A DNA stretch of 64,000 nucleotides from assembly GCF_000325705.1 (NCBI RefSeq), contig NC_019904.1:5253501-5317500 (forward strand). The letters run 5' to 3'. Both the position numbers and the translations under genes were made by a program. The notes under the pieces are model-generated. The model made no database searches and was not told the DNA's origin. It worked only from the letters and a program-made list of their open reading frames with translations. Positions 52,520 through 61,517 of this stretch are shown piece after piece. Source of the DNA: Echinicola vietnamensis DSM 17526 (GTDB taxonomy: Bacteria; Bacteroidota; Bacteroidia; Cytophagales; Cyclobacteriaceae). Position 1 is the stretch's first letter, and each line of letters starts with the position of its first letter.

Positions 52520-55396
52520 CTAAACCCTACTCACTCCATTGATAAAGGTCTCTACATAGCCTAACACCTTATCAGTCACCCGTTCTGCAACGGTACGTCG
52601 CTCCCGTAATCCTGGTCGTTTTTTCATCATCCCTATTACATCATCCCGCAAAGGCCGCTTTTCTGTAAACATATAATTGCCAATAACACCCTGCAGCTTT
52701 TCCATATCAAGGTGCTCCTCCTTGCTCAAGTCCTCAATGGCCTGCATCTTTTCCTTGGTCCAGAAAGCATCAAATTCATCCGATACATCATCTGAATCCT
52801 GTACCTTGGGAAGGTTTTCATTGATAAACTTCTCTATCAGCTTGAGTTTACTTCTTAGCTGTGTATCTCCAGAAACCATATCTACAATAGCCTTTTGCTG
52901 CTTTTCCCTTTCTTCTGGTTTGGCATCTTTTAGCTGACCTAGCAGCTTAACAATATAAGCTACATTTACCTCGTCTCGGTGGATCAGCTCTAACTCAAAA
53001 TCAATATCATCCAATATGGATACTTTCTCCTTTTGGTTTTGGCTGCGAGTTTTATCATAAAGGTCCAGATACTTGCTTTTATAATCTTCAAACCCCTGAT
53101 CAGTCATAGAAAGATCATCGTGCTCAAATTCCGTGAAGGTCTTCAATACATTACGTACCCGCATCAATTCCCTAAAGGCCTTAATAAAAGCCAACTCATC
53201 CTCCTCGGTTTTTAGGCTGTTAACACTATTGATGGTAGGAGCGATTTTGAGCATATCGATAAACAGCTCATTGAATTTTCGTACATACTCTTCATAGGGA
53301 GCGATGATGATTTCATCTTTGGCTTCAATATTGGAAAAGAGTTTAATAGCCTTATCGGTGTTTTTCTTCAGGTTCCGGAAGCAGACGATATTTCCTTGTG
53401 ATTTGCGCTCATCTAGGATTCTGTTCGTTCTGGAATAAGCCTGTATCAATCCATGGTATTGTAGGTTTTTATCAACATAGAGGGTATTGAGGTGCTTGCT
53501 GTCAAAACCGGTCAAGAACATATTCACCACCAGAAGAATATCTATTTCCTGATTTTTCACCCGCTTAGCAATATTCTGGTAATAATTATAAAAGGTCTGG
53601 CTGTCCTTGGTACTATAGTTAGACCCAAAGGTCTGGTTATAGTCACTGATAAAGTCATCCAAAAACTCCCGAGGATGCTTGATGGTGGCTTGTCCATAAG
53701 GTCCGGCATCTTCTGCCGCAATACTCACTCTTGAAGAGATATTGAAATGATTGGTATTATCCTGTTCATCTTTGCCCAATAACTCATCATTGGCACCATA
53801 GGAGAAGATGGTGGCGATTTTATAATCATGTTGCTCTTCTACTGCTTTTTTCTTGAACAATACATAATAACGGATCAATACTTCCACACTGGGCACACAG
53901 AAGATGGCCGTAAAACGTTGGTTATGGGTTTTTCGCTTATGGTGGGTGATGATATAATCAACAATATTATTTAATCGAGGAGAGGCTTCCATCACTTCCG
54001 CTTCATCAATAGCCTCTACATTGATATCCTGAACCTGATCCTTACGCTTAAAGGTCTGGATATATTCTATCGAAAATTTCAATACATTTTCATCCCGTAT
54101 GGCATCAGTGATCACATACTTATGGAGGCAATCCTGAAAGAGCATGGTGGTAGTCCGCTTACCGTATTCATTGGTACCTGCATTTTCCTCAAAAATCGGT
54201 GTCCCCGTAAAGCCAAACATCTGCCCATTCACAAAAAAGCTTTTGATGCTTTCATGGGTCTTGCCAAACTGACTACGATGACATTCATCAAATATAAAGA
54301 CGATGCGCTTGTCCTGCAGGGTTTCCAGTTTATGGAAAAAGCGCTTTTTGGTGACCGCAGTATTGAGTTTTTGTATGGTAGTTACGATCAATTTATTATC
54401 GCCTGCCAATTGCTTTACCAAGGTTCCGGTATCATTGGTACCGTCTATACTTCCTTTGCTAAAGCTGTTAAACTCCTTGGTGGTCTGATAATCCAAGTCC
54501 TTCCTGTCCACCACAAAGACCACCTTATGCACCTGTGGAAGATTGGTCAATATCTGGCTAGTTTTAAATGAAGTCAGCGTCTTGCCAGATCCAGTAGTAT
54601 GCCAGATATAACCGTACTTGGTTGTGGTCTTTACCCGATCGATAATGGCCTCTGTAGCATAAAATTGATAGGGTCTCAAGACCATCAGGGATTTGTTGGA
54701 TTCGTTCAAAACCACATACTTGGTGATCATCTTGGAGAGGTGACAAGGCTCCATAAATACATCCGCAAAGGCAGAAAGCTGTGTGATTAGTTTATTATGT
54801 GTGTCCGCCCAGTAAAAGGTCTGTTTGAACTGCCTGTCTTTTATAGGAGTATTCGCATAGTACTTGGTATTGACCCCATTACTGATGATAAAAAACTGGA
54901 TAAACTGAAACAGGCCTTGACCAGTCCCATAAGAGTGAATCCCATAGCGTTCTATCTGCTTAAAAGCTTCTTTTAGTTCAAGTCCCCTACGCTTTAGCTC
55001 CACCTGTACCAAGGGAAGTCCATTGATCAGGATGGTCACATCATAGCGGTTCTTGTATTTGCCTTCTATGCTGATCTGCTGGGCCACTTGAAATTCATTT
55101 TGGCACCAGTGTACCTGATTGATCAGCTCAATGGTCTTGGTTTCATTTTGGGCATTGACATAGGGAACCCGATCACGCAGGATCTTGGCCCTGTCATAGA
55201 TACTGCCTTTATTGATATAGTTTAGGATTTGGGTAAACTCCTGCTCACTTAGCTGGGTCTTATTGTGCTTTTCAAGCTGGGCTTTTAAATTGCTCAATAA
55301 AGCTGCTTCATCTGGAATCATCACTTTCTGATAGCCCAGTTGCTGCAACTGCTTGATAAGGTTATTTTCCAGTACCTGTTCAGGCTGTGTGGTCAT
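52520..55396 (-). CDS. hsdR: Type I restriction enzyme, R subunit
   Basis: A 958-residue HsdR. The N-terminal nuclease domain has D119 and the E133/K135 pair in VQVELKRRGLE (D...E-x-K). The SF2 translocase has Walker A TGSGKT at 268-273, DECH at 370-373 and GFTGTPIFEEN, and later helicase motifs include DILLVVNMFLTGFDSKHLNTLYVDKNL. A helical C-terminal domain follows. It pulls DNA and cuts at a distance when bound to HsdM2S. Its ATG is 13 bp from the target duplication of the IS4 element, so its original promoter or read-through may be lost. The frame is intact. Confidence 0.93.
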   Translation of the reverse strand: MTTQPEQVLENNLIKQLQQLGYQKVMIPDEAALLSNLKAQLEKHNKTQLSEQEFTQILNYINKGSIYDRAKILRDRVPYVNAQNETKTIELINQVHWCQNEFQVAQQISIEGKYKNRYDVTILINGLPLVQVELKRRGLELKEAFKQIERYGIHSYGTGQGLFQFIQFFIISNGVNTKYYANTPIKDRQFKQTFYWADTHNKLITQLSAFADVFMEPCHLSKMITKYVVLNESNKSLMVLRPYQFYATEAIIDRVKTTTKYGYIWHTTGSGKTLTSFKTSQILTNLPQVHKVVFVVDRKDLDYQTTKEFNSFSKGSIDGTNDTGTLVKQLAGDNKLIVTTIQKLNTAVTKKRFFHKLETLQDKRIVFIFDECHRSQFGKTHESIKSFFVNGQMFGFTGTPIFEENAGTNEYGKRTTTMLFQDCLHKYVITDAIRDENVLKFSIEYIQTFKRKDQVQDINVEAIDEAEVMEASPRLNNIVDYIITHHKRKTHNQRFTAIFCVPSVEVLIRYYVLFKKKAVEEQHDYKIATIFSYGANDELLGKDEQDNTNHFNISSRVSIAAEDAGPYGQATIKHPREFLDDFISDYNQTFGSNYSTKDSQTFYNYYQNIAKRVKNQEIDILLVVNMFLTGFDSKHLNTLYVDKNLQYHGLIQAYSRTNRILDERKSQGNIVCFRNLKKNTDKAIKLFSNIEAKDEIIIAPYEEYVRKFNELFIDMLKIAPTINSVNSLKTEEDELAFIKAFRELMRVRNVLKTFTEFEHDDLSMTDQGFEDYKSKYLDLYDKTRSQNQKEKVSILDDIDFELELIHRDEVNVAYIVKLLGQLKDAKPEEREKQQKAIVDMVSGDTQLRSKLKLIEKFINENLPKVQDSDDVSDEFDAFWTKEKMQAIEDLSKEEHLDMEKLQGVIGNYMFTEKRPLRDDVIGMMKKRPGLRERRTVAERVTDKVLGYVETFINGVSRV

Positions 55397-55409
55397 ATGC
55401 TATTTCTAC

Positions 55410-55418
55410 TTAAAAAAT
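55410..55418. repeat. 9-bp target-site duplication of the IS4-type element, left copy
   Basis: TTAAAAAAT at 55410-55418 recurs directly after the element at 56829-56837. It lies 13 bp upstream of the hsdR start codon. Confidence 0.85.
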
Positions 55419-56828
55419 CATTGTTGTCCGGTAAACCCGGATATTAGTTAAATTCAATTCTCAACCTACTGATTATAAAGCGGTTACTTGGTTTTTGTCA
55501 GGAGCAAGCCCCCCTCATCTCAGGGAACAGTGTGTTTTGATTTTTCAAAATATCTTCTTGTATGATGGCTCTCCAGCTTCCTTCCGGATCCTCCAGGAAC
55601 CTATACAAGCTGATATAATTCATTAATTGCTGTCTGACCAGGGATACCAAGTTGGAGAAAGCCCATTTCCTTTTGACCTGGCTTTTGATCAAGGTCAAAA
55701 GGAGATTGGCCAACATGGCCGACCATATCTGTATTTCTATGGCATTTTCATTGTCGCCCAAGAAGTACTTTAAAGGGAAGTTCTGCTTAAGCTGTTTGAA
55801 TAATAGCTCTATCTGCCAGCGTCTTTTATAGATGAGTGCTATCTTCTCTGCTGCCATCTCAAAATTATTGGTAATGAACTCAAACAGGCGTTCACTTTTG
55901 CTGTCCCAATAGGCTATTCTCCTGGAACGGTGCTCCTGTTGCTTGTTCTTGCCATATCGTAAGATGATTTCTTCATCCTTGAGTACTCCGGAATCTGCCT
56001 GATCAGGAATATTAAACTCCTTTCGGGCCTGATAGACAGCATTGTCTTTTAACCTGGTCACATACCATATCCCGCTTTCGGTCAGGACCTCATATTTTCC
56101 ATAATCCACATATCCCTTATCAAAAGTGATGATAGAGCCCCCGGGCAGGTTGAAAACCTCATCCAGGAAGGTATGGTCATGTCGGACAGCCGCACTGTAA
56201 CGGACAAGATAAGGAACATGGTCACTCGCCCTGATGATGGTGTGGGCCTTAATACCTCCTTTCTTTTTGCCCGTTTTAGGGTTCCTGCCTACTCCCTTGA
56301 GAATATCCTTGAACAGACTAATGGTGGTAGAATCCATAATATAGAGCCTCTTCATATCAGCATCCTTCAACCGGCTGTCCGTTAAACTGTCACCATGCCT
56401 TTGGTACACACTCATGTATATATCGGCGAACACATCGCTCACACGTCGTTTGTTGGCTTCTGATAACGTACTCCGCCTTACCACATAGTTCAGACCCAAA
56501 TGGGCCAATCTATGGGCATTGGCCAACAAACCGACAAGTGTCTCACGAATGGAATGATAGCCCTCAAATGCTACAAACAGCATTACTATCAAGTGGTTAT
56601 AAGTCGTGAACTTCTTCACATAACGCTCCGCATTATGCCTGCGGGCTATCTCCCTTACCTCCCCCTTGTCAATGAACTTTATTAACTGATTGAATATCGG
56701 CTGTCCGCTAAAATTACTACTTTTGCCCATGGCTTAACTTTTTTGTGTCGTAACTCAAAAGTAGCCACAATGGGCTGGTTCAGCAATGGACTGGCCCTCT
56801 TTCATTTATTTTTTACCGGACACCAATG
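55419..56828. mobile_element. IS4-family insertion sequence, 1410 bp
   Basis: The terminal inverted repeats are CATTGTTGTCCGGTAAA (left, 55419-55435) and, on the opposite strand at the right end, CATTGGTGTCCGGTAAA, with a single mismatch. Both ends are flanked by the same 9-bp sequence TTAAAAAAT. One intact transposase gene lies inside. Intact ends and duplication point to a recent insertion, between the Abi gene and hsdR. Confidence 0.9.
55498..56730 (-). CDS. IS4-family transposase
   Basis: A 410-residue transposase. The N-terminal DUF4372-like region starts SNFSGQPIFNQLIKFI. The DDE domain has Asp in LYIMDSTTISLF, Asp in IITFDKGYVDY and the Y-x2-R...E-x-L-F-K signature in YKRRWQIELLFKQLKQNFPL. 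The whole frame is intact, so the element may still be active. This group is frequent in Bacteroidota. It is transcribed in the same direction as hsdR, so outward read-through could still express hsdR (inference). Confidence 0.92.
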   Translation of the reverse strand: MGKSSNFSGQPIFNQLIKFIDKGEVREIARRHNAERYVKKFTTYNHLIVMLFVAFEGYHSIRETLVGLLANAHRLAHLGLNYVVRRSTLSEANKRRVSDVFADIYMSVYQRHGDSLTDSRLKDADMKRLYIMDSTTISLFKDILKGVGRNPKTGKKKGGIKAHTIIRASDHVPYLVRYSAAVRHDHTFLDEVFNLPGGSIITFDKGYVDYGKYEVLTESGIWYVTRLKDNAVYQARKEFNIPDQADSGVLKDEEIILRYGKNKQQEHRSRRIAYWDSKSERLFEFITNNFEMAAEKIALIYKRRWQIELLFKQLKQNFPLKYFLGDNENAIEIQIWSAMLANLLLTLIKSQVKRKWAFSNLVSLVRQQLMNYISLYRFLEDPEGSWRAIIQEDILKNQNTLFPEMRGACS

Positions 56829-56917
56829 TTAAAAAATCTACTTTTGACACCTAAGATAATGGTTTCATTACCGAAAGGCCTATAAAATGCTAAGAATTTA
56901 ATATCTAAACGTATTTA

Positions 56918-57823
56918 TTAAGACCATAAAGGTTCGCTTTTCCAATTTCCCTTAAAACCTAATGCATTGGGATCCACTGTAGGGAAATCCTCCAGAAGTT
57001 TGGCCAACCTCAAGGTAAAAGAATTGTTGGGCTGGATGGTATTCAAAAGGTACTTCATGATGCACAGGTGGATATATATTTTCTGGAATTCATGTTGCTT
57101 AGGTAGATCTTCAATCCATGGGTGTGGTGGTGAAGATAATAGCTTTGGTCTTCCCGGTAAATTTTTATTCCATAAGCGACTATGATGGGCACAATAATTC
57201 CTGATTTGGGTAATGGACTGAAGCCAACTGGGGAGAAATGTATGGTTTACCGCGCCATATTCTCCGGCAATGATATCCTTGGATTTTACAGAAGGTTTTA
57301 AATTTCCATAGAGTTTGGACAAGCCTCCTAAACTTGTAAGCTCTAAACTTTTCCAGGAAGGGGGGAACCTGAGGTCATCTTTATATTTCTTCTTGTGTTC
57401 TTTCATAAAGATATCCTTGCATCTTTCTACTTCCTCCTCCAAGTTACCAAGTGTTTTTACTAAGGAAGGAATATTAATGAATAGGTTGCTGTCCTGGAAC
57501 CACCAAGGGTCAAATTCATGGGATAAATGGTAGATCATTTTGGTACGCAAGCTGATTTCAATTTTTTCAATCACATCAAAAAGCAGCATCCTAAGTTTAT
57601 GATCAAAATTATATAAGGAAATGGCATCTTCAAATCGGCTGTTTTCCTTGAACTCGTGGGTTTCTTTATCAGCAAACATGGGGTACCAATACCCTACCAA
57701 GCGGTAATAACTGACATGGCTAAGGTACTTTTTTGCTAATGGAATGTTTTTGATAATCATTCCCCGCTCCAGCAAAAGTGCTATTTGTTCATCTATGGAA
57801 GTAGGTTTCTTTTCATACAGCAT
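56918..57823 (-). CDS. Abi_2 family (AbiD/AbiF-like) abortive-infection protein with HEPN motif
   Basis: The ATG at 57823 (MLYEKKPTSIDEQIALLLERGM, 301 residues) fits the family start. The frame from 57928 adds 35 unlike residues. It has the typical opening, KYLSHVSYYRLVGYWYPM, LYNFDHKLRMLLFDVIEKIEISLRT and the HEPN-type motif RNYCAHHSRLWN (R-x4-H). HEPN proteins of this kind are known or suspected RNases that arrest the host on phage attack. It lies between the specificity recombinase and hsdR, a typical defence-island setting, and was upstream of hsdR before the IS arrived. No toxin partner is visible. Confidence 0.85.
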   Translation of the reverse strand: MLYEKKPTSIDEQIALLLERGMIIKNIPLAKKYLSHVSYYRLVGYWYPMFADKETHEFKENSRFEDAISLYNFDHKLRMLLFDVIEKIEISLRTKMIYHLSHEFDPWWFQDSNLFINIPSLVKTLGNLEEEVERCKDIFMKEHKKKYKDDLRFPPSWKSLELTSLGGLSKLYGNLKPSVKSKDIIAGEYGAVNHTFLPSWLQSITQIRNYCAHHSRLWNKNLPGRPKLLSSPPHPWIEDLPKQHEFQKIYIHLCIMKYLLNTIQPNNSFTLRLAKLLEDFPTVDPNALGFKGNWKSEPLWS

Positions 57824-57950
57824 AGTGCAAGAAAAGTATAAAAAATGGTAATAAAAACCCCTAAAACGCAAAAGACTCGCCCTGGGACGCTGTTCTGATG
57901 GGTAGCGTGGCGAGTACTGTTGATACAAAAGTACACACTTTTGTCACATT

Positions 57951-57993
57951 TTGTAAATATTTGTAAATATTTTTGTCAATACCTGTAAATATT
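57951..57993. repeat. TGTAAATAT-type repeat cluster
   Basis: Two tandem TTGTAAATAT units (57951-57970), followed by a third TGTAAATATT at about 57983-57992, with more TAAATATT-like sequence to about 58040. It lies in the spacer between the recombinase stop (58101) and the Abi start (57823) and may bind a regulator or be a promoter-proximal A/T tract. Confidence 0.5.
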
Positions 57994-58100
57994 ATTCTCG
58001 CTATTTCTACAACAATTGTACATATTATTAATATTTACATTAAGATTAATAAAAGAGTTCTAGCTGTTGAGAATGAGGCGCAAATAAATTAAAATGATTA

Positions 58101-59027
58101 CTACTTCAAGGCCATGGCCATTTTATCAATGGCTTTTTTCTTTTGCTCCATATTCGGATGAACATACAGATTAAGGGTAGTGCTAATATTCGAATGGCCC
58201 AGCAAGACACTCACCGTTTTATAATCACAATTGCTTTCTATACAGCGTGTCGCAAAGCTGTGACGCAAACCATGAAACTTTAGCCCGGTCATATTTAATT
58301 CTTCCATAAATTTCTGATAGTAACTTCTATAAGTTCTCGGCTCAGTAGGCTTTTGCTCATTGGTAAGGACGAAAAAAGCGGGGTTCATAATTTTCTTAAT
58401 AGGTTTCAGCAAGCGCAATAAATCCCGACTGATAGGAATCTCACGGATGGAGTTCTTCGTTTTAGGCGTATCCAATATCAGTTCTGTTTTCCTTATTTCA
58501 TTCTCTATTGTATAAATCCGCTGGATGGATTTGCTCACACGAATGATTCCCATGTCGGTATCTACATCTTCCCAGGAGAGGGCACAGACCTCACCGATAC
58601 GTAGACCAGTACTCAAACAAATATAAATGCCCAGATTTCTGAAAGTAAAATGCTGCTGTATATGCTGCATGATCTTTTTCTGCTGGGACTTGCTCAGAAC
58701 TTCTATATGTTGTTTTTCTCGTTCTGTTGGAAACCGGATATCCAATGGGCTATCTCTAAGCCACTGGTTTTTCACACCGAATTTCAAAATCATTTTCAAA
58801 ACAATCAGCATATCTTTTACGGTTTTCTGGCTAAGACCTTGGTCCAATTTTCGGAAAATAAAATCCTGGACCCTACTTTCACTGAGTTGACATTCATTAC
58901 CAAATTCCGGAAGGATATGATTTTCGATCAGCAGTACATAAGCCGAAAAGCTGGACTTTTTTACATATTGCTTTTTGTCAGTTTTCCATAATGTGATCAC
59001 TTCCGAAATAGTCATTTGTTTTAACAT
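58101..59027 (-). CDS. Tyrosine recombinase, predicted invertase of the hsdS locus
   Basis: I chose the ATG at 59027 (MLKQMTISEVITLW, 308 residues), although one at 59057 would add 10. The core-binding domain is N-terminal. The catalytic domain has Arg in STGLRIGEVCALSW, the Lys/Arg region TPKTKNSIREIPIS, HGLRHSFATRCI (H-x-x-R), LGHSNISTTLNLYVHP (His and the nucleophilic Tyr). All five-to-six catalytic positions are intact. It stands 78 bp from the left inverted repeat of the hsdS pair, and adjacent tyrosine recombinases invert hsdS segments in other Bacteroidota and in pneumococcal systems. Its role as invertase is inferred from position. Confidence 0.85.
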   Translation of the reverse strand: MLKQMTISEVITLWKTDKKQYVKKSSFSAYVLLIENHILPEFGNECQLSESRVQDFIFRKLDQGLSQKTVKDMLIVLKMILKFGVKNQWLRDSPLDIRFPTEREKQHIEVLSKSQQKKIMQHIQQHFTFRNLGIYICLSTGLRIGEVCALSWEDVDTDMGIIRVSKSIQRIYTIENEIRKTELILDTPKTKNSIREIPISRDLLRLLKPIKKIMNPAFFVLTNEQKPTEPRTYRSYYQKFMEELNMTGLKFHGLRHSFATRCIESNCDYKTVSVLLGHSNISTTLNLYVHPNMEQKKKAIDKMAMALK

Positions 59028-59104
59028 GTTTTTTAGTTTTAAGATAAATAAGGCCAAAGGAAGTCAAACTAGGCTATAGAACCTTGAGGAGGATAAATCA
59101 TCTA

Positions 59105-59123
59105 GTTTCCCCCTTTGAGATTT
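59105..59123. repeat. Outer inverted repeat, left copy (19 bp)
   Basis: TTTCCCCCTTTGAGATTTC is the exact reverse complement of 61417-61435. In the frame of hsdS it encodes the FPPLRF segment near the protein start. Recombination here would swap complete hsdS coding sequences. Confidence 0.9.
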
Positions 59124-59188
59124 CCGGGGTTTAGTGGGGAGTGGAAGCTAAAACGGATTGGAGACCTATCCTCAAAAATTGGAAGTGG

Positions 59189-59193
59189 TAAAA
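59189..59193 (+). other. A5 tract at the frameshift in the silent hsdS
   Basis: Five A residues where family reading needs four: GGT-AAA-ACA-CCA would give GSGKTP. The extra base shifts the frame and creates a TGA at 59207-59209. It could be natural slippage, decay of a silent copy or a sequencing error. Confidence 0.7.
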
Positions 59194-59646
59194 ACACCAA
59201 AAGGAGGTGAGAGTGTATATCATACTTCTGGAATACCTTTTATCAGGAGTCAGAACGTAATAGATAACTCTCTTATATTGGATCATACATGTATTCCTGA
59301 AGAAATGCATGAAAGTATGAAAAGTAGTAAAGTTTTGGCGGGTGATATTCTTCTGAATATTACTGGAGGATCAATAGGACGAAGCTGTGTCGTTCCAACG
59401 AATTTTAAAGAAGGTAATGTAAATCAACATGTTTCAATAATACGGCTGAAAAAAGATAATCCAAATTTTCTTCAATCAATTCTAAGCTCATGGCGTGGTC
59501 AAAAGCTAATTTTTGAAGGTCAAACTGGCAGTGGACGTGAAGGCTTAAATTTCGAAAGCATTAAAGGATTTAAAGTATCATTTCCAACAGTATCTGAGCA
59601 ACAGAAAATTGCCAGTTTCTTATCTTTATTAAGCGAACGAATCAAA

Positions 59647-59666
59647 ACCCAAATCAAAATCATTGA
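59647..59666. repeat. Inner inverted repeat, left copy (20 bp)
   Basis: ACCCAAATCAAAATCATTGA is the exact reverse complement of 60885-60904. It encodes the central conserved helix of HsdS (TQIKIIE), between the two target-recognition domains. Recombination here would exchange only the second domain. Confidence 0.9.
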
Positions 59667-60226
59667 GGAGTTGCAGTCCCAAAAGAATTCTCTAAGCAAA
59701 AAATTATTGTCATGTCAAGTTCGTTTTTTGGAACACATTGAAAAGTGGAAGGAGGTTAAGATTGGTGATGTTGTCAAAATTGGAAGCGGTAAAGATTATA
59801 AACATCTAGCTGAAGGAGAAGTACCTGTGTTTGGAACAGGTGGGTACATGACATCCGTTGATTCCTGCCTTTATGAGGGAGAAACCGTATGTATTGGCAG
59901 AAAAGGAACCATAGATAAACCATTCTACTATAATGGAAAGATCTGGACCGTCGACACTTTGTTTTTTACTCATTCCTATAAGAGCATTTTACCTCGATTC
60001 CTATTTTATGTTTTTGAGCAGATAAATTGGTTGAAATTTAATGAAGCCTCAGGGGTGCCAAGTCTTTCGAAAAGTACCATAGAGAAAATTGCAATTAAAA
60101 TCCCAAGTGTTAAAGAACAACAAAAAATCACCACCACTTTATTCGCAATAGATCAAAAAATAGATCTTGAATCCAAACATTTAGAGCTATTGAAGCAGCA
60201 AAAGCGATATTTCTTGCAAAATTTAT

Positions 60227-61465
60227 TTATATAAACAGGTTTTGTAAAAAGTATTTTTTCTGGCTTTGGTACTGGATTAAGATTTCCTTTTCTGCCTCTA
60301 TCTTCTTGTCAAAGGATGAGAGAAAATTGGCGATTTTGGTTTGTTCGTCAGTATTTGGAATTGAAATTTTTGTATTGAAAAAGTCAATAATCCCAATATT
60401 CAGTAACCCATGATTTCTTGCGCCTTCTTGGGCGTATTTTTCAATCTCACGGTTATGTAGGCCAGATTCAAAATAATGCTCCATAAATACTGTGTTTACG
60501 AAGGCGTTAAACCTGAAACAGATATAAAGTGAAGACACAACTCCATTATCGTATCGAGTAAGCTTTTTAATTGCGCCCATTGGGTACCCATCAGAATAAC
60601 TTTTATTATAAGCAAAGTCATTATTTTTCATTAAATAGTATCCTTTAAGATCTTTGGCTGCAACTGATTTGTTGAAAAACTTCAATTGACTAATTAGGCC
60701 CTGTTGTGCAGATATGGTTAATACATTTTGGTTATTCTCTTTGTTTTTGGATATGATTCTACTTGCCAATTGTATTAGATTCTTCTCCTCCCATTTTGGA
60801 AAATCATTCCCCTCATCATCCTTAAATCTTAGCTGCCGAGAAAAGATTTTTTGCCGAAGACCTGACATTAAGGTTTCTAATTGTTCAATGATTTTGATTT
60901 GGGTGTTAATACGTCGATCAATTAACAAAAGAAAGGAGGATATTTTTACTTGTTCATTTAAGTTTGGCAGACTTATTTTATAGCTTTTAATAAGACTTGC
61001 ACTTAGATTTTGTTGTCCTCCGTCGTTCGCTATATTCCTTATTCTGTCATATTCCTTTTCCAAATAGGTATAAAGGAATCTGGCATCCATTCCCTGTTTT
61101 ACTTTGATAGCTGCACATGCTTGATTTGTTGTTGCCTCGATTCCCAAAATTGCAACTTTACCTCGCGTTTTCCCTTGTCCATACATTGCCATCAGTATTG
61201 TTCCTTTTGGGAATAGTTTAGCAGAGGATTGGTTTAACCCTTCTTTTGTAATATATTCTTCTGCTCGTTGGATTTCATTAAAATCTATTAAGCTAGTTGT
61301 AATCCATGGAATGTTTCCACCCCAAAATTCATATTTTCCACGACTTGGAGTCCCTCCAGATGATATAGATGATATCTCTCCTATCTTCTTTCTGACCCAC
61401 TCCTTATTATTCTTGTGAAATCTCAAAGGGGGAAAATTGCCTACTTCTTTGTTGTGCTTTGCCAT
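60227..61465 (-). CDS. hsdS: Type I restriction enzyme, S (specificity) subunit, expressed allele
   Basis: A 412-residue HsdS. N-terminal MAKHNKEVGNFPPLRF is followed by TRD1 (KKIGEISSISSGGTPSRGKYEFWGG to NLNEQVKISSFLLLIDRRI), a conserved central helix (INTQIKIIEQLETLMSGLRQKIF), TRD2 and the conserved C-terminal helix (EQTKIANFLSSFDKKIEAEKEI) ending YFLQNLFI. It dictates the bipartite DNA target of both methylase and endonuclease. It starts 52 bp after hsdM. The first 19 bp of conserved sequence and the central 20 bp are inverted repeats of the silent allele, so this coding sequence is invertible. Confidence 0.93.
   Translation of the reverse strand: MAKHNKEVGNFPPLRFHKNNKEWVRKKIGEISSISSGGTPSRGKYEFWGGNIPWITTSLIDFNEIQRAEEYITKEGLNQSSAKLFPKGTILMAMYGQGKTRGKVAILGIEATTNQACAAIKVKQGMDARFLYTYLEKEYDRIRNIANDGGQQNLSASLIKSYKISLPNLNEQVKISSFLLLIDRRINTQIKIIEQLETLMSGLRQKIFSRQLRFKDDEGNDFPKWEEKNLIQLASRIISKNKENNQNVLTISAQQGLISQLKFFNKSVAAKDLKGYYLMKNNDFAYNKSYSDGYPMGAIKKLTRYDNGVVSSLYICFRFNAFVNTVFMEHYFESGLHNREIEKYAQEGARNHGLLNIGIIDFFNTKISIPNTDEQTKIANFLSSFDKKIEAEKEILIQYQSQKKYFLQNLFI
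60885..60904. repeat. Inner inverted repeat, right copy (20 bp)
   Basis: Reverse complement of 59647-59666, inside the central conserved helix of the expressed hsdS. Confidence 0.9.
61417..61435. repeat. Outer inverted repeat, right copy (19 bp)
   Basis: Reverse complement of 59105-59123, encoding FPPLRF 30 bp after the hsdS ATG. The promoter and start codon stay outside the invertible segment. Confidence 0.9.
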
Positions 61466-61517
61466 TCTTGTTCGCTTTTCTCTGTATTAAAAAACATTAA
61501 GGATTGATAATGGTCAA

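Larger units (their letters stand above)
59105..60234 (+). pseudogene. hsdS: Silent inverted hsdS allele (no start codon, one-base frameshift)
   Basis: It encodes a nearly full HsdS: FPPLRFPGFSGEWK, two target-recognition domains, a central conserved helix (KIIEELQSQKNS) and the C-terminal YFLQNLFI. There is no usable start: a TAG precedes the FPPLRF codons in frame. The N-terminal frame then breaks at the five-A run 59189-59193 (after the codons for IGSGK), where deletion of one A would restore TPKGGESVYH. As written, the frame ends at TGA 59207-59209. A TTG-started frame from 59158 covers the rest. It overlaps the end of the expressed hsdS tail-to-tail. Confidence 0.85.

Noticed and set aside
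57951..57993. TGTAAATAT repeats as a CRISPR array or iteron origin
   Set aside because: Units are only about 10 bp without regular spacers, and no cas or replication-initiator gene is nearby.
59158..60234. TTG-started second hsdS as an independently expressed gene
   Set aside because: The residues before the recognition domain do not match HsdS, no promoter is seen, and the FPPLRF frame just upstream shows the true register with a frameshift.
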